DNA of 64,000 nt from CAVQCT01 sp964371785 (GTDB lineage: Bacteria; Zixibacteria; MSB-5A5; GN15; FEB-12): NCBI GenBank assembly GCA_964371785.1, contig CAYJOL010000006.1, forward strand, positions 186,001 through 250,000. The letters run 5' to 3'. Each line of letters begins with the position of its first letter. Position 1 is the stretch's first letter. The position numbers and the translations under genes were made by a program. The notes beneath the pieces were generated by a model. It made no database searches and had not been told where the DNA came from. It worked only from the letters and a program-made list of their open reading frames with translations. Below, in pieces: positions 25,204 to 34,925 of the stretch.

Positions 25204-26753
25204 TATTTCCCCCGAATCTCATTGCCATCAGTGAGGATGTTCGCGGAATCAGCCGGCGATTTTGGGATAAAGATAGAAGTGGGGCGAATTCGCCAGCCGG
25301 TCACCGGCCAGAAGACGGACGTATCCGTGAAAACGACCCCGACCGAGTCGTAATTAGCGCGCAACTCTTCATCAAACCAACGGTGATCAACAATTATCGC
25401 GCTGAATCTTCTCTCGTCGAGGCTCCGACGGATGCTGTCGAGCAATTTCTGTCTTGCCTGACCCTTCGTCCTTTGGATCAAATCCTGCATCGCCATGCGG
25501 TGTGCATGGGCAGGCTTACCGGCTAAAGAGGGAATGTATCCGTGGAATGGAACCAGTATATCACCCTCGTAGGAGCGCATGAGGTTTACGAATCGGTCTC
25601 CCGCCCGCCTGTCTTCTGGGCTCGGAATCAGTTTCTGTGGACTGTACTTCATGCTGAAAAGCTGAATCGCTCCCATGAAAATTAGAGCGATACTCAAAAT
25701 GAGGGATGTAATCGGCCGTCGAGGGCTGGCTTTGCCGAGGAAAACACCAATCCCGCATCCGAATAACAGTGCAAGAAGCACATGCTGCGGAATCAAGTTG
25801 TTGTAGTACGAACCCGCGTTTATCCACAAAAGAAACGCGGCCGTTGTCATTGCGAAGGATGCAAACCAGTAGAATAATCGTCTCTGTGAGTCGCCCCTGA
25901 CGAATGTCAGAAAGACTAGTAATATCAGGCCCAGAATGCTTGCGATCGGGAACGGCTTGAATACCAGCACGTAGAGGAAGGAACGAAGGCGTCCCATCAG
26001 TGTGCCGTTGTACACAATATGACTGCCAAGCTCAAAGGTGTAGAAAGAATACCAGCCGTTGTACACTTTTTCCAGCGCCAGTGAGGTGGCAACTATTGCC
26101 AAAACTGTACCGCAAACAAATAGTACTCCCCGACGCCGATCGTATGCGAGCAGATAGACTGCCATGGTAACGATGACGATCGCCGCGACCTGCTTCGTGA
26201 GATACGAAAGCGAGAAGAGAAGTGCGGCCCCGAGCAGTCCGCGCTCGGACTTATAAAATCGCAGCAGGTAGAGCCCCCATAGAAGGAGCGCGATAAAGAG
26301 CATATCGCATCTGCCTACATCGAACCAGTCACCGCTGACAGGGTAGGTTGCCGCTAAGAAGCCGACGCCGGCTGAAGCAGCGGTTAACGAATTTGTTTCC
26401 CGACGGATGAATTGAAACAAGACAGCAAAACAGAGAATGGCGGAGGCGATCGAAACAAGGCGCAACGGCACAAATCCGGCGCCCGTCAGTAAGCTCACAA
26501 ACCACGTGACATAGTAGTAGAAGGGTGTATAGCGTAAAGGGACGAAGTCAATTGATGGTTCAGTGTACAGCGGCTGACCGGACAGGAGCCTCATAACGTG
26601 GTCGACCGATGCGCCCTCCATCCACTCCAGTTCATACGGGTATGCGAGGCGGTAAATGGCCACGACGATAAACGTCAACACAAATACGGAGGATATCAGA
26701 ATCAGCAGGAGTCGGGCCGCGTTACCCAGGGTCCGCGGTGAGAGCATGTTCAT
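25203..26753 (-). CDS. GT-C/PMT-like membrane glycosyltransferase
   Basis: 516-aa polytopic protein. The N-terminal helix is followed by 'YPYELEWMEGASVDHVMRLLSGQPLYTEPSIDFVPLRYTPFYYYVTW', a luminal loop typical of GT39/GT87-like GT-C enzymes (acidic residues then 'Q.LY..P..D..P..YTP.Y'). About eleven helices follow and a C-terminal soluble part of about 150 residues. Its stop overlaps the start of the next GT-C gene. The pair forms a two-gene unit next to tRNA-Leu. Substrate cannot be inferred. Confidence 0.75.
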   Translation of the reverse strand: MNMLSPRTLGNAARLLLILISSVFVLTFIVVAIYRLAYPYELEWMEGASVDHVMRLLSGQPLYTEPSIDFVPLRYTPFYYYVTWFVSLLTGAGFVPLRLVSIASAILCFAVLFQFIRRETNSLTAASAGVGFLAATYPVSGDWFDVGRCDMLFIALLLWGLYLLRFYKSERGLLGAALLFSLSYLTKQVAAIVIVTMAVYLLAYDRRRGVLFVCGTVLAIVATSLALEKVYNGWYSFYTFELGSHIVYNGTLMGRLRSFLYVLVFKPFPIASILGLILLVFLTFVRGDSQRRLFYWFASFAMTTAAFLLWINAGSYYNNLIPQHVLLALLFGCGIGVFLGKASPRRPITSLILSIALIFMGAIQLFSMKYSPQKLIPSPEDRRAGDRFVNLMRSYEGDILVPFHGYIPSLAGKPAHAHRMAMQDLIQRTKGQARQKLLDSIRRSLDERRFSAIIVDHRWFDEELRANYDSVGVVFTDTSVFWPVTGWRIRPTSIFIPKSPADSANILTDGNEIRGK

Positions 26754-26979
26754 TGGCCTTCCTCAATCGCCGAGCTAACCTGATTCGGTCAAGTAACTTG
26801 TCGACAGCTCTCGGCATCTGCCTTAAGCTGCGAACCGGTTCACCCAGTATTAGATCGGACGCTCAAAAAAGCAAGTGGCAAATTGGATGACCATAGAAAA
26901 CCTGTTGATTTTCGTAGACAGGCGTATATATTGGGAATCTGTCAGAACAGGCCGGCTGTCGAGCCGGGCATAAAATGAT

Positions 26980-27066
26980 GCCGAAGTGGTGAAACTGGTA
27001 GACGCGCTGCGTTCAGGGCGCAGTTCACGCAAGTGAGTGGGGGTTCAAATCCCCCCTTCGGCACCA
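26980..27066 (+). tRNA. tRNA-Leu (anticodon CAG)
   Basis: 87-nt gene with encoded CCA. The acceptor stem is GCCGAAG / CTTCGGC, the anticodon arm CTGCG-TTCAGGG-CGCAG (anticodon CAG), a long variable arm follows as in class II tRNAs, and the T-arm is GGGGGTTCAAATCCCCC. The D-arm has GTGAAACTGGTAGAC with the conserved GG. Reads codon CUG, leucine. Confidence 0.95.
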
Positions 27067-27150
27067 TAATCAAGAGTTGAATTCCACGATTCAGGCAAGA
27101 TCAGACGAAGGCTATACGACCGGCCCATTTCCATCTATGAGGATCTCGAA

Positions 27151-29790
27151 TTATTGGGGGCACGCGACGGGCGATGGCCCGGGGGGGGATTCAAAGGAAT
27201 ATTCGACAAGGTAGATGATATCGGCGATATCCACCGAACCGGAACCATCGACATCGGCCTCAGCCAGACAACCGGGAGCCGGGCCGCCTTCGTCGAACGA
27301 ATACTCGACCAGACTGATGATATCGGCGATATCTACGGCGTCGGATAAATCGCCATCAACATTCCCCCGCATCGCCAGACAACAACAGGCGTCACCGATG
27401 CCGTCCCCATTTGCATCGACTTGCTCCGGATTGTAAACCTCCGGGCAATTGTCGGCGCTGTTTCTAACTCCATCGAAGTCATTGTCGGTCAGAATCACAG
27501 TCACCTGAAAATTCCCGTGATGAGTATTCCCGGAATGGTCAACCGCGGTGACTTCAACCTGAGTAACACCTACCGGGAAGAACGTGCCGCTGGGCGGATA
27601 CGACAATACCGTGGCACCGGGGCAGTTGTCTTCTACGCCGAGGTCAAAGGACACCACGGCGCCATTCTGCAGTGAATCGTTCGGAACAGAAATATCGAAA
27701 GGAATATCTGCAACGGGCGGTTGATTATCGGTGACTATGACATCGAAGAAACAGGTGTCGGCGTTACCTGACAGATCACTGGCAATACTGGTTACGGTGG
27801 TGGAACCGACAACGAAAAACGAGCCGGACGGGGGAGATACTTGTAGGGATGCCAACTGGCAGTTGTCGTTTGCCTCGACGTCATAAGCCACCGTGGCGCC
27901 GCATTGATCCGGCTCACTGGGCATCTCTACCGACACCGGGCAGGTGATGGAGGGCGATTGAGTATCTTGGACCTGAACTGTAAACGAGCAGGTGTCCGCA
28001 TTGCCGGAGGCGTCCACAGCTATTGCCGTGACCGTTGTCATGCCGATCGGAACGAACGAACCGGATGGCAGTGAAGTCGAGATAGTAACGCCGGAGCAAT
28101 TATCGGAGGCATTCAGAGAGTAGCTGGCTGTGGCGCCGCACAGTCCTGGGTCGGCCGTCAGAAGAATGTTCGAGGGACAAGCGAGCACAGGCCGCTCGTT
28201 ATCCTGCACGGTGACAGAAAACAGACAGGTATCCGCGTTGCCGGATGAGTCGGTGGCGACTACCGTGACCGGTGTGGTACCGATGGGGAAGAAAGAGCCG
28301 GAGGAATCGGTCAGCGTCACGACAACTCCCGAGCAATTATCGGCGGCCGTGAGATCAAATGAAACGATCGCACCGCATTCACCCGGGTTATTCGATACCG
28401 TGAGGCCCGTAGGACAACTGATTACAGGAGGCTGCGTATCCTGGACGGTGATCGTAAATTGGCAGGTATCCTTGTTGCCGGACAGGTCCGCTGCAATCGC
28501 AGTGGCGGTCGTAGTGCCCACCGGGAAGAAACTCCCCGACGGCGGCGACACGGTCGTTCGCACACCCGGAAGGTTGTCTGTCGCAGTCACGGAATATGAA
28601 ACCGTTGAGCCGCACGTATTCGTGGAGGCTGGAATCGTCATATCGGTCGGACAGGTTACCCGGGGCGGCTCACTGTCTTGAACCGTCACGGTGAAAATGC
28701 ATGTGTCAACGTTTCCGGAAGCATCGATTGCGATACACGTGACCGGTGTGATGTCAATCGGGAAAAACGATCCAGATGGCGGATCACAGACGACCGAAGC
28801 TCCGGGGCAGTTGTCGCTCACCGAGGCGGCATAATAGACAATCGCGCCCCATTGCCCCGCGTCGTTACCGACCACCATGTCGGCGGGGCAGAGTGGCATC
28901 GGCGGCTCATCGTCGACCACCGTTACCGTGAAGGAACAGTGACTCGTATCGCCGGCAGGAGTTACGGCGGTTGCGACCACGGTTGTCGTACCCTTGGCGA
29001 AAAATGATCCTGAAGCCGGTTGGGAACTGACAGTCGCCCCGACACATCCGGCGCTCGTCGATAACGTAAAGTCAACATTTGCGCCGCACTCGCCGAGGTT
29101 GGCTGGAACGGTTGTGTCTCCCGGACATTCTATTACCGGAGCACCCACAGTCAGGAGCAATCCGCCGTTGTGAAAGTCGATATAACGTAAAGCGGACCCG
29201 ACCGTATCGGCCACGCATGAATTTGGAGCGCCGAAGATAGTCGGCAGAGTGGTGTCGTCCGTGATGTCCATCTCGGTTGATCCATTGAAATCGTAAATAT
29301 TCTGGGATACATAGAGCGTATTGCCAAGCCGCGATGAGAAGGAGTTGTCGGTACAGGAGTACCAGACCCATTTGATCGGGAGGAAATTGTCCTGAATCGA
29401 AGAGTCCGATGAAACCAGAAAATTAAGCCTGGCTAACTCGCCGGACCTGTCTCCAAAGCAGAGTGGGTGGGACGCGCCGTTATTCATGTCGGCGATCGCG
29501 ATGAGCCGCACACGGCCTGTGGTGGGGCGCTGATATGAGAAATACTCCCAGCCGCAGTCGATCAACACTTGTCCAACCTGAGCCGAGGAAAGAGCTATCG
29601 ATGAACTGTAGATTAGCTGGAGGTCAAATCCGCCGAATTGAGTAGTCGGAATTGGGTTGTCAAGCACTATTGGCACTGTGACGACATCGCCGGGGCTGAC
29701 GCAAGTGAGACGGTCGATCGATAGATTTACTTGCGAAAAGACAGTAGCTGCACATAACATGCAGGCAATCAGAAGAATCAGCTTCTTCAT
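27151..29790 (-). CDS. Secreted surface protein with seven HYR repeats, TSP3 motif and dockerin-like tail
   Basis: 879-aa exported protein. Order: signal peptide; a cohesin-like domain ('VNLSIDRLTCVSPGDVVTVPIVLDNPI...'); seven HYR repeats of about 80 residues, each ending with the pattern 'PxGSFFxxGxTTVTxIAxDxSGNxDTCxFTVTVxD', with paired Cys; a thrombospondin type 3 segment ('DNDFDGVRNSADNCPEVYN'); then the dockerin-like tail 'AMRGNVDGDLSDAVDIADI...ADVDGSGSVDIADIIYLVEYSF'. HYR repeats are Ig-like adhesion modules, and the tail has two EF-hand-like loops. It is a monocistronic gene beside tRNA-Leu. The likely role is cell-surface adhesion or matrix building, from architecture only. Confidence 0.85.
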   Translation of the reverse strand: MKKLILLIACMLCAATVFSQVNLSIDRLTCVSPGDVVTVPIVLDNPIPTTQFGGFDLQLIYSSSIALSSAQVGQVLIDCGWEYFSYQRPTTGRVRLIAIADMNNGASHPLCFGDRSGELARLNFLVSSDSSIQDNFLPIKWVWYSCTDNSFSSRLGNTLYVSQNIYDFNGSTEMDITDDTTLPTIFGAPNSCVADTVGSALRYIDFHNGGLLLTVGAPVIECPGDTTVPANLGECGANVDFTLSTSAGCVGATVSSQPASGSFFAKGTTTVVATAVTPAGDTSHCSFTVTVVDDEPPMPLCPADMVVGNDAGQWGAIVYYAASVSDNCPGASVVCDPPSGSFFPIDITPVTCIAIDASGNVDTCIFTVTVQDSEPPRVTCPTDMTIPASTNTCGSTVSYSVTATDNLPGVRTTVSPPSGSFFPVGTTTATAIAADLSGNKDTCQFTITVQDTQPPVISCPTGLTVSNNPGECGAIVSFDLTAADNCSGVVVTLTDSSGSFFPIGTTPVTVVATDSSGNADTCLFSVTVQDNERPVLACPSNILLTADPGLCGATASYSLNASDNCSGVTISTSLPSGSFVPIGMTTVTAIAVDASGNADTCSFTVQVQDTQSPSITCPVSVEMPSEPDQCGATVAYDVEANDNCQLASLQVSPPSGSFFVVGSTTVTSIASDLSGNADTCFFDVIVTDNQPPVADIPFDISVPNDSLQNGAVVSFDLGVEDNCPGATVLSYPPSGTFFPVGVTQVEVTAVDHSGNTHHGNFQVTVILTDNDFDGVRNSADNCPEVYNPEQVDANGDGIGDACCCLAMRGNVDGDLSDAVDIADIISLVEYSFDEGGPAPGCLAEADVDGSGSVDIADIIYLVEYSFESPPGPSPVACPQ

Positions 29791-30050
29791 AGCAGACTAC
29801 ACCTGAGTTGTTTTACTCATCAGAAGAAAGCGGATAGGTGACCCTTTCCGGCAACCTGAATCGTCGCTTTTACTTATGCCCGGTTCCCGAGTCCGCCGGG
29901 CGCTCTCGGATGATTTTCGCGCAAACCCCACAGCAAGTGAGTTTTGTACGGTGCTATCAAGTGCAATATATGTGCCGGAGATAATTGATACAAACGGTTT
30001 CTGTATATTCGGGAAGGCAAAGTGGAGCAGGCGCTATTTGATATGGAAGA

Positions 30051-30437
30051 TCAGCCGCCAAAGAAAATGCTGTATATCAGTACCACGAGGACGACTGAAG
30101 TCACCAGGATATAAAGTCTGTCTTTTTCCTTAATGAAAATGATTACCGAGAAAAGTACCCGTAAAACCGGTGTGGCCAGAAGCAGCAAGACCCCCAGCTG
30201 CATAATGCCGCGGCTGCTGAGCGACAGTGTCTCACTTACAATGCCGGTTATAGTTCTGACACCGATCGGCTCGCCCCGGAACAAATGATAATTCGGCCTC
30301 GACATCCCATGCTCCACAAGAAACAGGATCCCGCCAAGCAGAACAATAGCCGATGAAATCAGGACACCGTACTTGAGCAGTTTTCCGATTATCAGTTCGG
30401 TATCGAAGTCATGGTCGTTTCGTATTGATCGAATCAT
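30051..30437 (-). CDS. DUF1634 family membrane protein
   Basis: 128-aa protein with three predicted helices (about 21-44, 75-98, 104-124) and the DUF1634 pattern 'ELIIGKLLKYGVLISSAIVLLGGILFL' and 'GIMQLGVLLLLATPVLRVLFSVIIFIKEKDRLYILVTSVVLVVLIYS'. DUF1634 genes are habitually next to TauE/SafE transporters, as here (start directly abuts the TauE stop), suggesting a subunit or partner of that exporter. Function otherwise unknown. Confidence 0.8.
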   Translation of the reverse strand: MIRSIRNDHDFDTELIIGKLLKYGVLISSAIVLLGGILFLVEHGMSRPNYHLFRGEPIGVRTITGIVSETLSLSSRGIMQLGVLLLLATPVLRVLFSVIIFIKEKDRLYILVTSVVLVVLIYSIFFGG

Positions 30438-31274
30438 CTAGAACCTGCCGTTGATGCCTTTGTATATCATTTCAACAGCCATGACAAAAATGACGATGGC
30501 GAACACTATGCGAAGATATTTCGTCCGTGCTTTCATCAGCACTTTGGCGCCAAGCATGGAACCGGCCAGCGCACCCAGCATCACCGGCATAGCCAGGGCG
30601 GGGTCGATATACCCACGGCTCAAGTAAACTCCGGCGCTCGCCGCGGCGGTCACTCCGATCATGAAATTACTGGTGGTGGTAGAGACTTTGAACGGAATGC
30701 GCATGATGTGATCCATGCCAAGGACTTTGACGGCGCCTGAACCGATGCCCAGCAGTCCGGATAAGGCCCCGGCTGCAAACATGACGGCGAATCCACCGGG
30801 GACGCGATAGACGTTGTACTGGCGCATCTGATGCCCGTCGGGGTATGTCCCGTTCATTTTGAGCAGGGTCGCAATCTTATCGGGCGGGTGGTCGACATAA
30901 TCATGGGGACGGGTTTGCGATGAGAGATACGCCGAGTACAGAAGCATGAGTCCAAAAATCACGGCGATGACACTCGGGGCAATGAGCACTGCGATCAACG
31001 CGCCAATGAGCGCGCCGATAGTTGTGGCGACCTCCAAAAACATGCCGATACGAATGTTGGAAAACCCCTCGCGTACATAGGCGGCCGCTGCGCCGCTTGA
31101 TGTCGCGATGACGGCCACCAGCGATGCCCCGATTGCGTATCTTAAGTCAACCCCGAAGATCAACGTAAGCATCGGGATAATCACAATACCACCGCCCAGT
31201 CCGGTCAGAGATCCGAGAAAACCGGCGGCAAACGACCCGGAAAGCACAATCAGTGTGAATATCAATTCATTCAT
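30438..31274 (-). CDS. TauE/SafE family anion exporter
   Basis: 278-aa membrane protein of the TauE/SafE (sulfite exporter) family. 'GSFAAGFLGSLTGLGGGIVIIPMLTLIFGVDLRYAIGASLVAVIATSSGAAAAYVREG' and the internal-repeat half 'FAAGALSGLLGIGSGAVKVLGMDHIMRIPFKVSTTTSNFMIGVTAAAS' are both present, with about eight helices. The ATG at 31274 follows GAAGG and removes an upstream hydrophilic extension (frame open to 31307). It sits between the VIT and DUF1634 genes in a minus-strand operon. Substrates are small sulfur-containing or organic anions in characterised members; not resolvable here. Confidence 0.85.
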   Translation of the reverse strand: MNELIFTLIVLSGSFAAGFLGSLTGLGGGIVIIPMLTLIFGVDLRYAIGASLVAVIATSSGAAAAYVREGFSNIRIGMFLEVATTIGALIGALIAVLIAPSVIAVIFGLMLLYSAYLSSQTRPHDYVDHPPDKIATLLKMNGTYPDGHQMRQYNVYRVPGGFAVMFAAGALSGLLGIGSGAVKVLGMDHIMRIPFKVSTTTSNFMIGVTAAASAGVYLSRGYIDPALAMPVMLGALAGSMLGAKVLMKARTKYLRIVFAIVIFVMAVEMIYKGINGRF

Positions 31275-31303
31275 TCTCAAACCTTCGACATCAGACTCCG
31301 CAC

Positions 31304-32008
31304 TCAAGCAATCAACCTGGCGATGGCAAACGCGGCCGCGGCGGCTATGCCGCCGATTATAACAGTTCGTGACCCACTTCGCAACGGCTTTAGTCCGGTA
31401 TAAGTTCCTTTAATGAAGCCGAAAATGAAAAGGGCCAGCAAAGTCACCACCACTGAAATGTACAGGGCGAGTTGAATGTCGTGATGGACAAATATGTATG
31501 GAGCGAGCGGGACAAAGCCCCCGACCATGTATGACACGGCTATCGTCATAGCGCTTTTTCTGGCCCGGCCGGATTTGGGTTCCTCCAGGCCGAGCTCATA
31601 GCGCATCATGAAGTCCACCCACTTTTCCCGGTCGGCGCAGATAGCCGCGACGACCGGTTCCAACTGTTCATCGGTAAGGCCGTAGTTGCGGAAAATTTCC
31701 TCGACTTCCTTTGCTTCCTGCTCCGGGATTTCTTCCGTTTCATGGACTTCTCTCTGCCACTCTGACTCGTAGTGCTCCACGTCGGTACGGCCGGCCAGAT
31801 ATCCGCCAAGACCCATCGAAATAGACCCGGCCACGATTTCGGCCAGTCCGGCGGTCACTACCAATGTTGTCACCGAGACCGCTCCTGACATGCCGGCCGC
31901 CAGGGCGAACGGGACTGTAAGACCGTCGGACATCCCGATTACGATATCCCGGACGGTATCGGACGCCATGAAGTGCTTTTCTACATGCGGAGTCTGGGGC
32001 ATATTCAC
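31304..32008 (-). CDS. VIT1/CCC1 family iron or manganese transporter
   Basis: 234-aa VIT family protein. 'HFMASDTVRDIVIGMSDGLTVPFALAAGMSGAV' is the diagnostic first helix with the conserved Asp/Met and 'GSISMGLGGYLAGRTDVEHYESEWQREVHETEEIPEQEAKEVEEIFRNYGL' leads into the cytosolic metal-binding helical insert rich in Glu. Five helices in total, as usual. VIT/CCC1 proteins move Fe(II) or Mn(II) out of the cytosol. It lies 13 bp after the DUF1003 gene and 29 bp before the TauE gene. Confidence 0.9.
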   Translation of the reverse strand: MNMPQTPHVEKHFMASDTVRDIVIGMSDGLTVPFALAAGMSGAVSVTTLVVTAGLAEIVAGSISMGLGGYLAGRTDVEHYESEWQREVHETEEIPEQEAKEVEEIFRNYGLTDEQLEPVVAAICADREKWVDFMMRYELGLEEPKSGRARKSAMTIAVSYMVGGFVPLAPYIFVHHDIQLALYISVVVTLLALFIFGFIKGTYTGLKPLRSGSRTVIIGGIAAAAAFAIARLIA

Positions 32009-32021
32009 CCGCTTTGAGCGC

Positions 32022-32486
32022 TCAGTTGTTTTCTGATTCTTTCTTTGTCATTCCCGCGACAATCCGATGGATCTCTTGCAGCGCCAGGTCCTGGGCCACC
32101 TGGTGTTCCATGATCGCGCGGATCTCGACTTCAGCTTTTTGGTTAATCAGGTAATCGTTGTGAGCCTCAAGACGGTCCCGCTGGTTCTGGCGGTTCTGGC
32201 TCATCATAATGACCGGCGCGGTGTAAGCGGCCTGAAGCGACAAGAAAAGGTTCATCAGGATGAACGGGTATGGATCCCAGTGCCTCGCGTATGCGACTAC
32301 GTTCAGCACGACCCAGAGGGCCAGCAGGGTGGACTGGCCGATAATGAACCGCCAGGAGCCGATGGCGATCACCAGCCAGTCGGCGATTCGATGACCTAAA
32401 GTCGACTGTCCTTCGAGCAAGTCATTGACATTCTGGACCGGAGGGTGCGTGTGGGTAAACGGCTGCGGGAACTTGATAGTTGTCAT
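32022..32486 (-). CDS. DUF1003 family membrane protein
   Basis: 154-aa protein, DUF1003 type: 'RIADWLVIAIGSWRFIIGQSTLLALWVVLNVVAYARHWDPYPFILMNLFLSLQAAYTAPVIMMSQNRQNQRDRLEAHNDYLINQKAEVEIRAIMEHQ'. Two helices are separated by a short loop and followed by a cytosolic coiled helix. The family has no defined reaction. It heads a four-gene membrane operon (DUF1003, VIT, TauE, DUF1634), suggesting metal or ion homeostasis. Confidence 0.88.
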   Translation of the reverse strand: MTTIKFPQPFTHTHPPVQNVNDLLEGQSTLGHRIADWLVIAIGSWRFIIGQSTLLALWVVLNVVAYARHWDPYPFILMNLFLSLQAAYTAPVIMMSQNRQNQRDRLEAHNDYLINQKAEVEIRAIMEHQVAQDLALQEIHRIVAGMTKKESENN

Positions 32487-32755
32487 GGCCGGGGCTCTCC
32501 TATGTCTTCGGCGGATAGTTATCCTGCAATACTGAGAACATATATCGTACTACTTGTGCAATTGCATGATTGAGCGCAAAGTACCGGTCAAAAGAACCGA
32601 CCGTCAACATTAAACAGACCGGGCCGGGTAGCCCAAGGTACTGTTTTTGAACCGTGTACGAACAGACTTCTGGACGGGAGGAAGAGATAGGTTATCGCCC
32701 CGGAAAGGACACGGCAATCAGGATATGTTACGGCGGGCCCCAATATGATTTCGCG

Positions 32756-33562
32756 CTAGGTAGGCTGCTTTAGTCGACCGGCCGCGGCGCGGTCGACCAG
32801 CCAGTGGACCGTGCCGGTGGCGGCGCGCATCAGTTGTGCCGGGAGACGCTCCGGTTGATATGCCCCTTCGAGAACTTCGCGAACGATCTCTGCTTTGTCG
32901 CCTCCGGAAGCGAGAAAGGCGATATTGTCAGCTTGATTGATCACCGGTACCGTGAGCGAGATACGATAACTTTTTAGTTCCTCCACGAACACTTCGGAGA
33001 CCAAGCGGTTTGACTCTTTCAGTACTTTTGTGTGCGGAAACAGTGAGGCAGTGTGGCCGTTCGTCCCCAGGCCAAGAAGGATCAAATCGAACCGCGGCGG
33101 CTGGTCGCCGAAAAACTCACGTATCGTTTGTTCGTACTCCGCCGCGCTTTGGGCAGGAGGAAGGCCGCCGTCGATCGGATGAATTTGACTGTCGTCTACG
33201 GGCACGTGATCAAGCAGTATTCGTATCGCCTCACCGACATTGCTGTCTTTGCTCTCGAGCGGAACGCATCTTTCATCCCCCCAGAAGACGTGCACTTTCT
33301 TCCACGGGACCCGGGAGACAAACGCCGGACCAGCCAGCAGTTCATACATTCTTCGCGGGGTGCTTCCTCCCGAAAGGACAATCGCGAAGCGCCCGCATGT
33401 TTCGACTGACTCGATTGCCAGTTCGGCAAACAGGCTCGCAGCCTCGCGACTCATCGCTTCGTAGCTCTCAAGAACCTTGAGGCGTATGTCCGGACTTGAG
33501 TTCAGATCAGGAATCCTTTCCCCATTCGGTGTGGAAGGTCCCTTCGCGATCGATCCGTTCAT
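32756..33562 (-). CDS. pgl: 6-phosphogluconolactonase
   Basis: 268-aa (as opened at 33562) enzyme hydrolysing 6-phosphogluconolactone in the oxidative pentose phosphate pathway. 'FAIVLSGGSTPRRMYELLA', 'VHVFWGDERCVPLESKDSNVGEAI', 'FDLILLGLGTNGHTASLFPHT' are the family's phosphate loop, 'DERxVP' and 'GxGxDGHTAS'-type motifs. The start is uncertain: the ATG at 33562 lies 56 bp inside gnd and has no ribosome site, whereas a GGGGAAAGGA at about 33513-33521 would serve a start close to the gnd stop that has only non-standard codons. Either way the two genes are coupled. Confidence 0.88.
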   Translation of the reverse strand: MNGSIAKGPSTPNGERIPDLNSSPDIRLKVLESYEAMSREAASLFAELAIESVETCGRFAIVLSGGSTPRRMYELLAGPAFVSRVPWKKVHVFWGDERCVPLESKDSNVGEAIRILLDHVPVDDSQIHPIDGGLPPAQSAAEYEQTIREFFGDQPPRFDLILLGLGTNGHTASLFPHTKVLKESNRLVSEVFVEELKSYRISLTVPVINQADNIAFLASGGDKAEIVREVLEGAYQPERLPAQLMRAATGTVHWLVDRAAAGRLKQPT

Positions 33563-34925
33563 AGGTGTGTGAGCCGAAGTTGTCGCGCAGAGCCTGGATA
33601 AGATTGGCTGGCAGCCAGCCGCTTCGATACGAATCGAAATACCCCAGCGATGAAGCCAGAGCTGTGACAGGGATGCCGAGTGTGATGCCGGTACGTACGA
33701 TTTCGCGAAGGTCGCTGTGCCGCTCCATCAGGAGTCCGGCAAGGTGCGGGTCGACCATAAGATTAGGGAGTTGCGGATTCGTCTTCATGGCGGTACGAAT
33801 ATCCTCGAGCAAGTCCGCGCGGATAATACAGCCGCCCCGCCATATGCTCGCCACATCTTCGAGATTCAGTCCATACTTATACTGTTCAGATGCTGTCCGC
33901 AAAAGAGCCATCCCCTGGGCGTAGGCGCTGATCATGGCGAAATGGAAGGCCCGGTGCAGCTGTATCTTGAATTGTTCTCTGTCTCCGGCGAATTTGACGC
34001 TCTGGAATGTTAAAAGTCGGGCCGCGCTTTCGCGTTCTTCTTTAAGACCCGACATATCGCGCATCTCGACCGAGCTGTCGATTGTCGGTACCGGTACCTG
34101 AAGCTCCATGGCGTCTTGCGATGTCCACTTGCCGGTCCCCTTTTGTTTAGCCTTATCACGGATCATGTCGATCAGGTGACCGTCTGATTTATCATCCGGT
34201 TGACGGAACACTTCCCCGGCAATCTCGACGAGGAAGGATTTTACCTCAGATTGGTTCCACGCGGCAAACAGGTCCGCCAGCTCATCGGGCGTCAGGCCAA
34301 GTCCTCGCTTGAGCAGGTCGTAGGTCTCGGCCAGTAATGCCATGACGGCGTATTCGATTCCGTTGTGGACCATTTTTACATAGTGTCCAGCCGATCCGGG
34401 ACCGAGGTAAGTCACACAGGGGGAGTTATCCACTTTGGCGGCCACCGCTTCAAAAATCGGCCGCACATGTTCATAAGCTTCTCTGGGGCCGCCGGGCATC
34501 ATGCTCGGGCCGAACCGCGCGCCTTTCTCGCCACCGGATACGCCCACGCCGAGAAAATGAATTCCTCTGGCAGTCAGCATTTCGGAACGTCTGTTTGTGT
34601 CCGTGTAGTGCGAGTTGCCGCCGTCGATGATAATGTCGCCTTTTCCGAGCGGGCCTAATGATTCCTCGATCACGTCATCGACCGCCTGCCCGGCCGGCAC
34701 CAGCAATATCACCGCTCGCGGTTTTTTCAGCCGGTCGAAGAACTCATTTACATCAGTTACTCCCCGAACTGGTTTGCTTTCGGACTGAGCGTCGAACAGC
34801 CCCACCTTGGTTTTGTCCCTGCCCAGTCCGATTACGGAAAACCCATGGTCGGCCATATTGAGCGCCAGGTTTTTCCCCATTACTCCGAGTCCGACCATAC
34901 CGATATCAAAATTTATATCACTCAT
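33507..34925 (-). CDS. gnd: 6-phosphogluconate dehydrogenase, decarboxylating
   Basis: 472-aa enzyme making ribulose-5-phosphate, CO2 and NADPH. N-terminal Rossmann 'MVGLGVMGKNLALNMADHG', 'GGNSHYTDTNRRSEML', 'VSGGEKGARFGPSMMPGG' and the catalytic 'GPGSAGHYVKMVHNGIEY' with Lys184 are intact, and the C-terminal half matches the long (dimeric) gnd type. The ATG at 34925 follows AAGGAAAG; an in-frame upstream start at 34952 is less likely. It precedes pgl. zwf is not in the window. Confidence 0.95.
   Translation of the reverse strand: MSDINFDIGMVGLGVMGKNLALNMADHGFSVIGLGRDKTKVGLFDAQSESKPVRGVTDVNEFFDRLKKPRAVILLVPAGQAVDDVIEESLGPLGKGDIIIDGGNSHYTDTNRRSEMLTARGIHFLGVGVSGGEKGARFGPSMMPGGPREAYEHVRPIFEAVAAKVDNSPCVTYLGPGSAGHYVKMVHNGIEYAVMALLAETYDLLKRGLGLTPDELADLFAAWNQSEVKSFLVEIAGEVFRQPDDKSDGHLIDMIRDKAKQKGTGKWTSQDAMELQVPVPTIDSSVEMRDMSGLKEERESAARLLTFQSVKFAGDREQFKIQLHRAFHFAMISAYAQGMALLRTASEQYKYGLNLEDVASIWRGGCIIRADLLEDIRTAMKTNPQLPNLMVDPHLAGLLMERHSDLREIVRTGITLGIPVTALASSLGYFDSYRSGWLPANLIQALRDNFGSHTYERIDREGTFHTEWGKDS

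Noticed and set aside
28130..28681. 183-residue plus-strand open frame
   Set aside because: It is antisense to the HYR repeats and mirrors their periodicity; no ribosome site or protein-like composition.
29876..30133. 85-residue plus-strand open frame
   Set aside because: No ribosome site, no recognisable motif, and it overlaps the end of the DUF1634 gene.
32487..32755. Manganese (yybP-ykoY) riboswitch upstream of the VIT operon
   Set aside because: No conserved core elements could be found in the 270-bp region on the minus strand.
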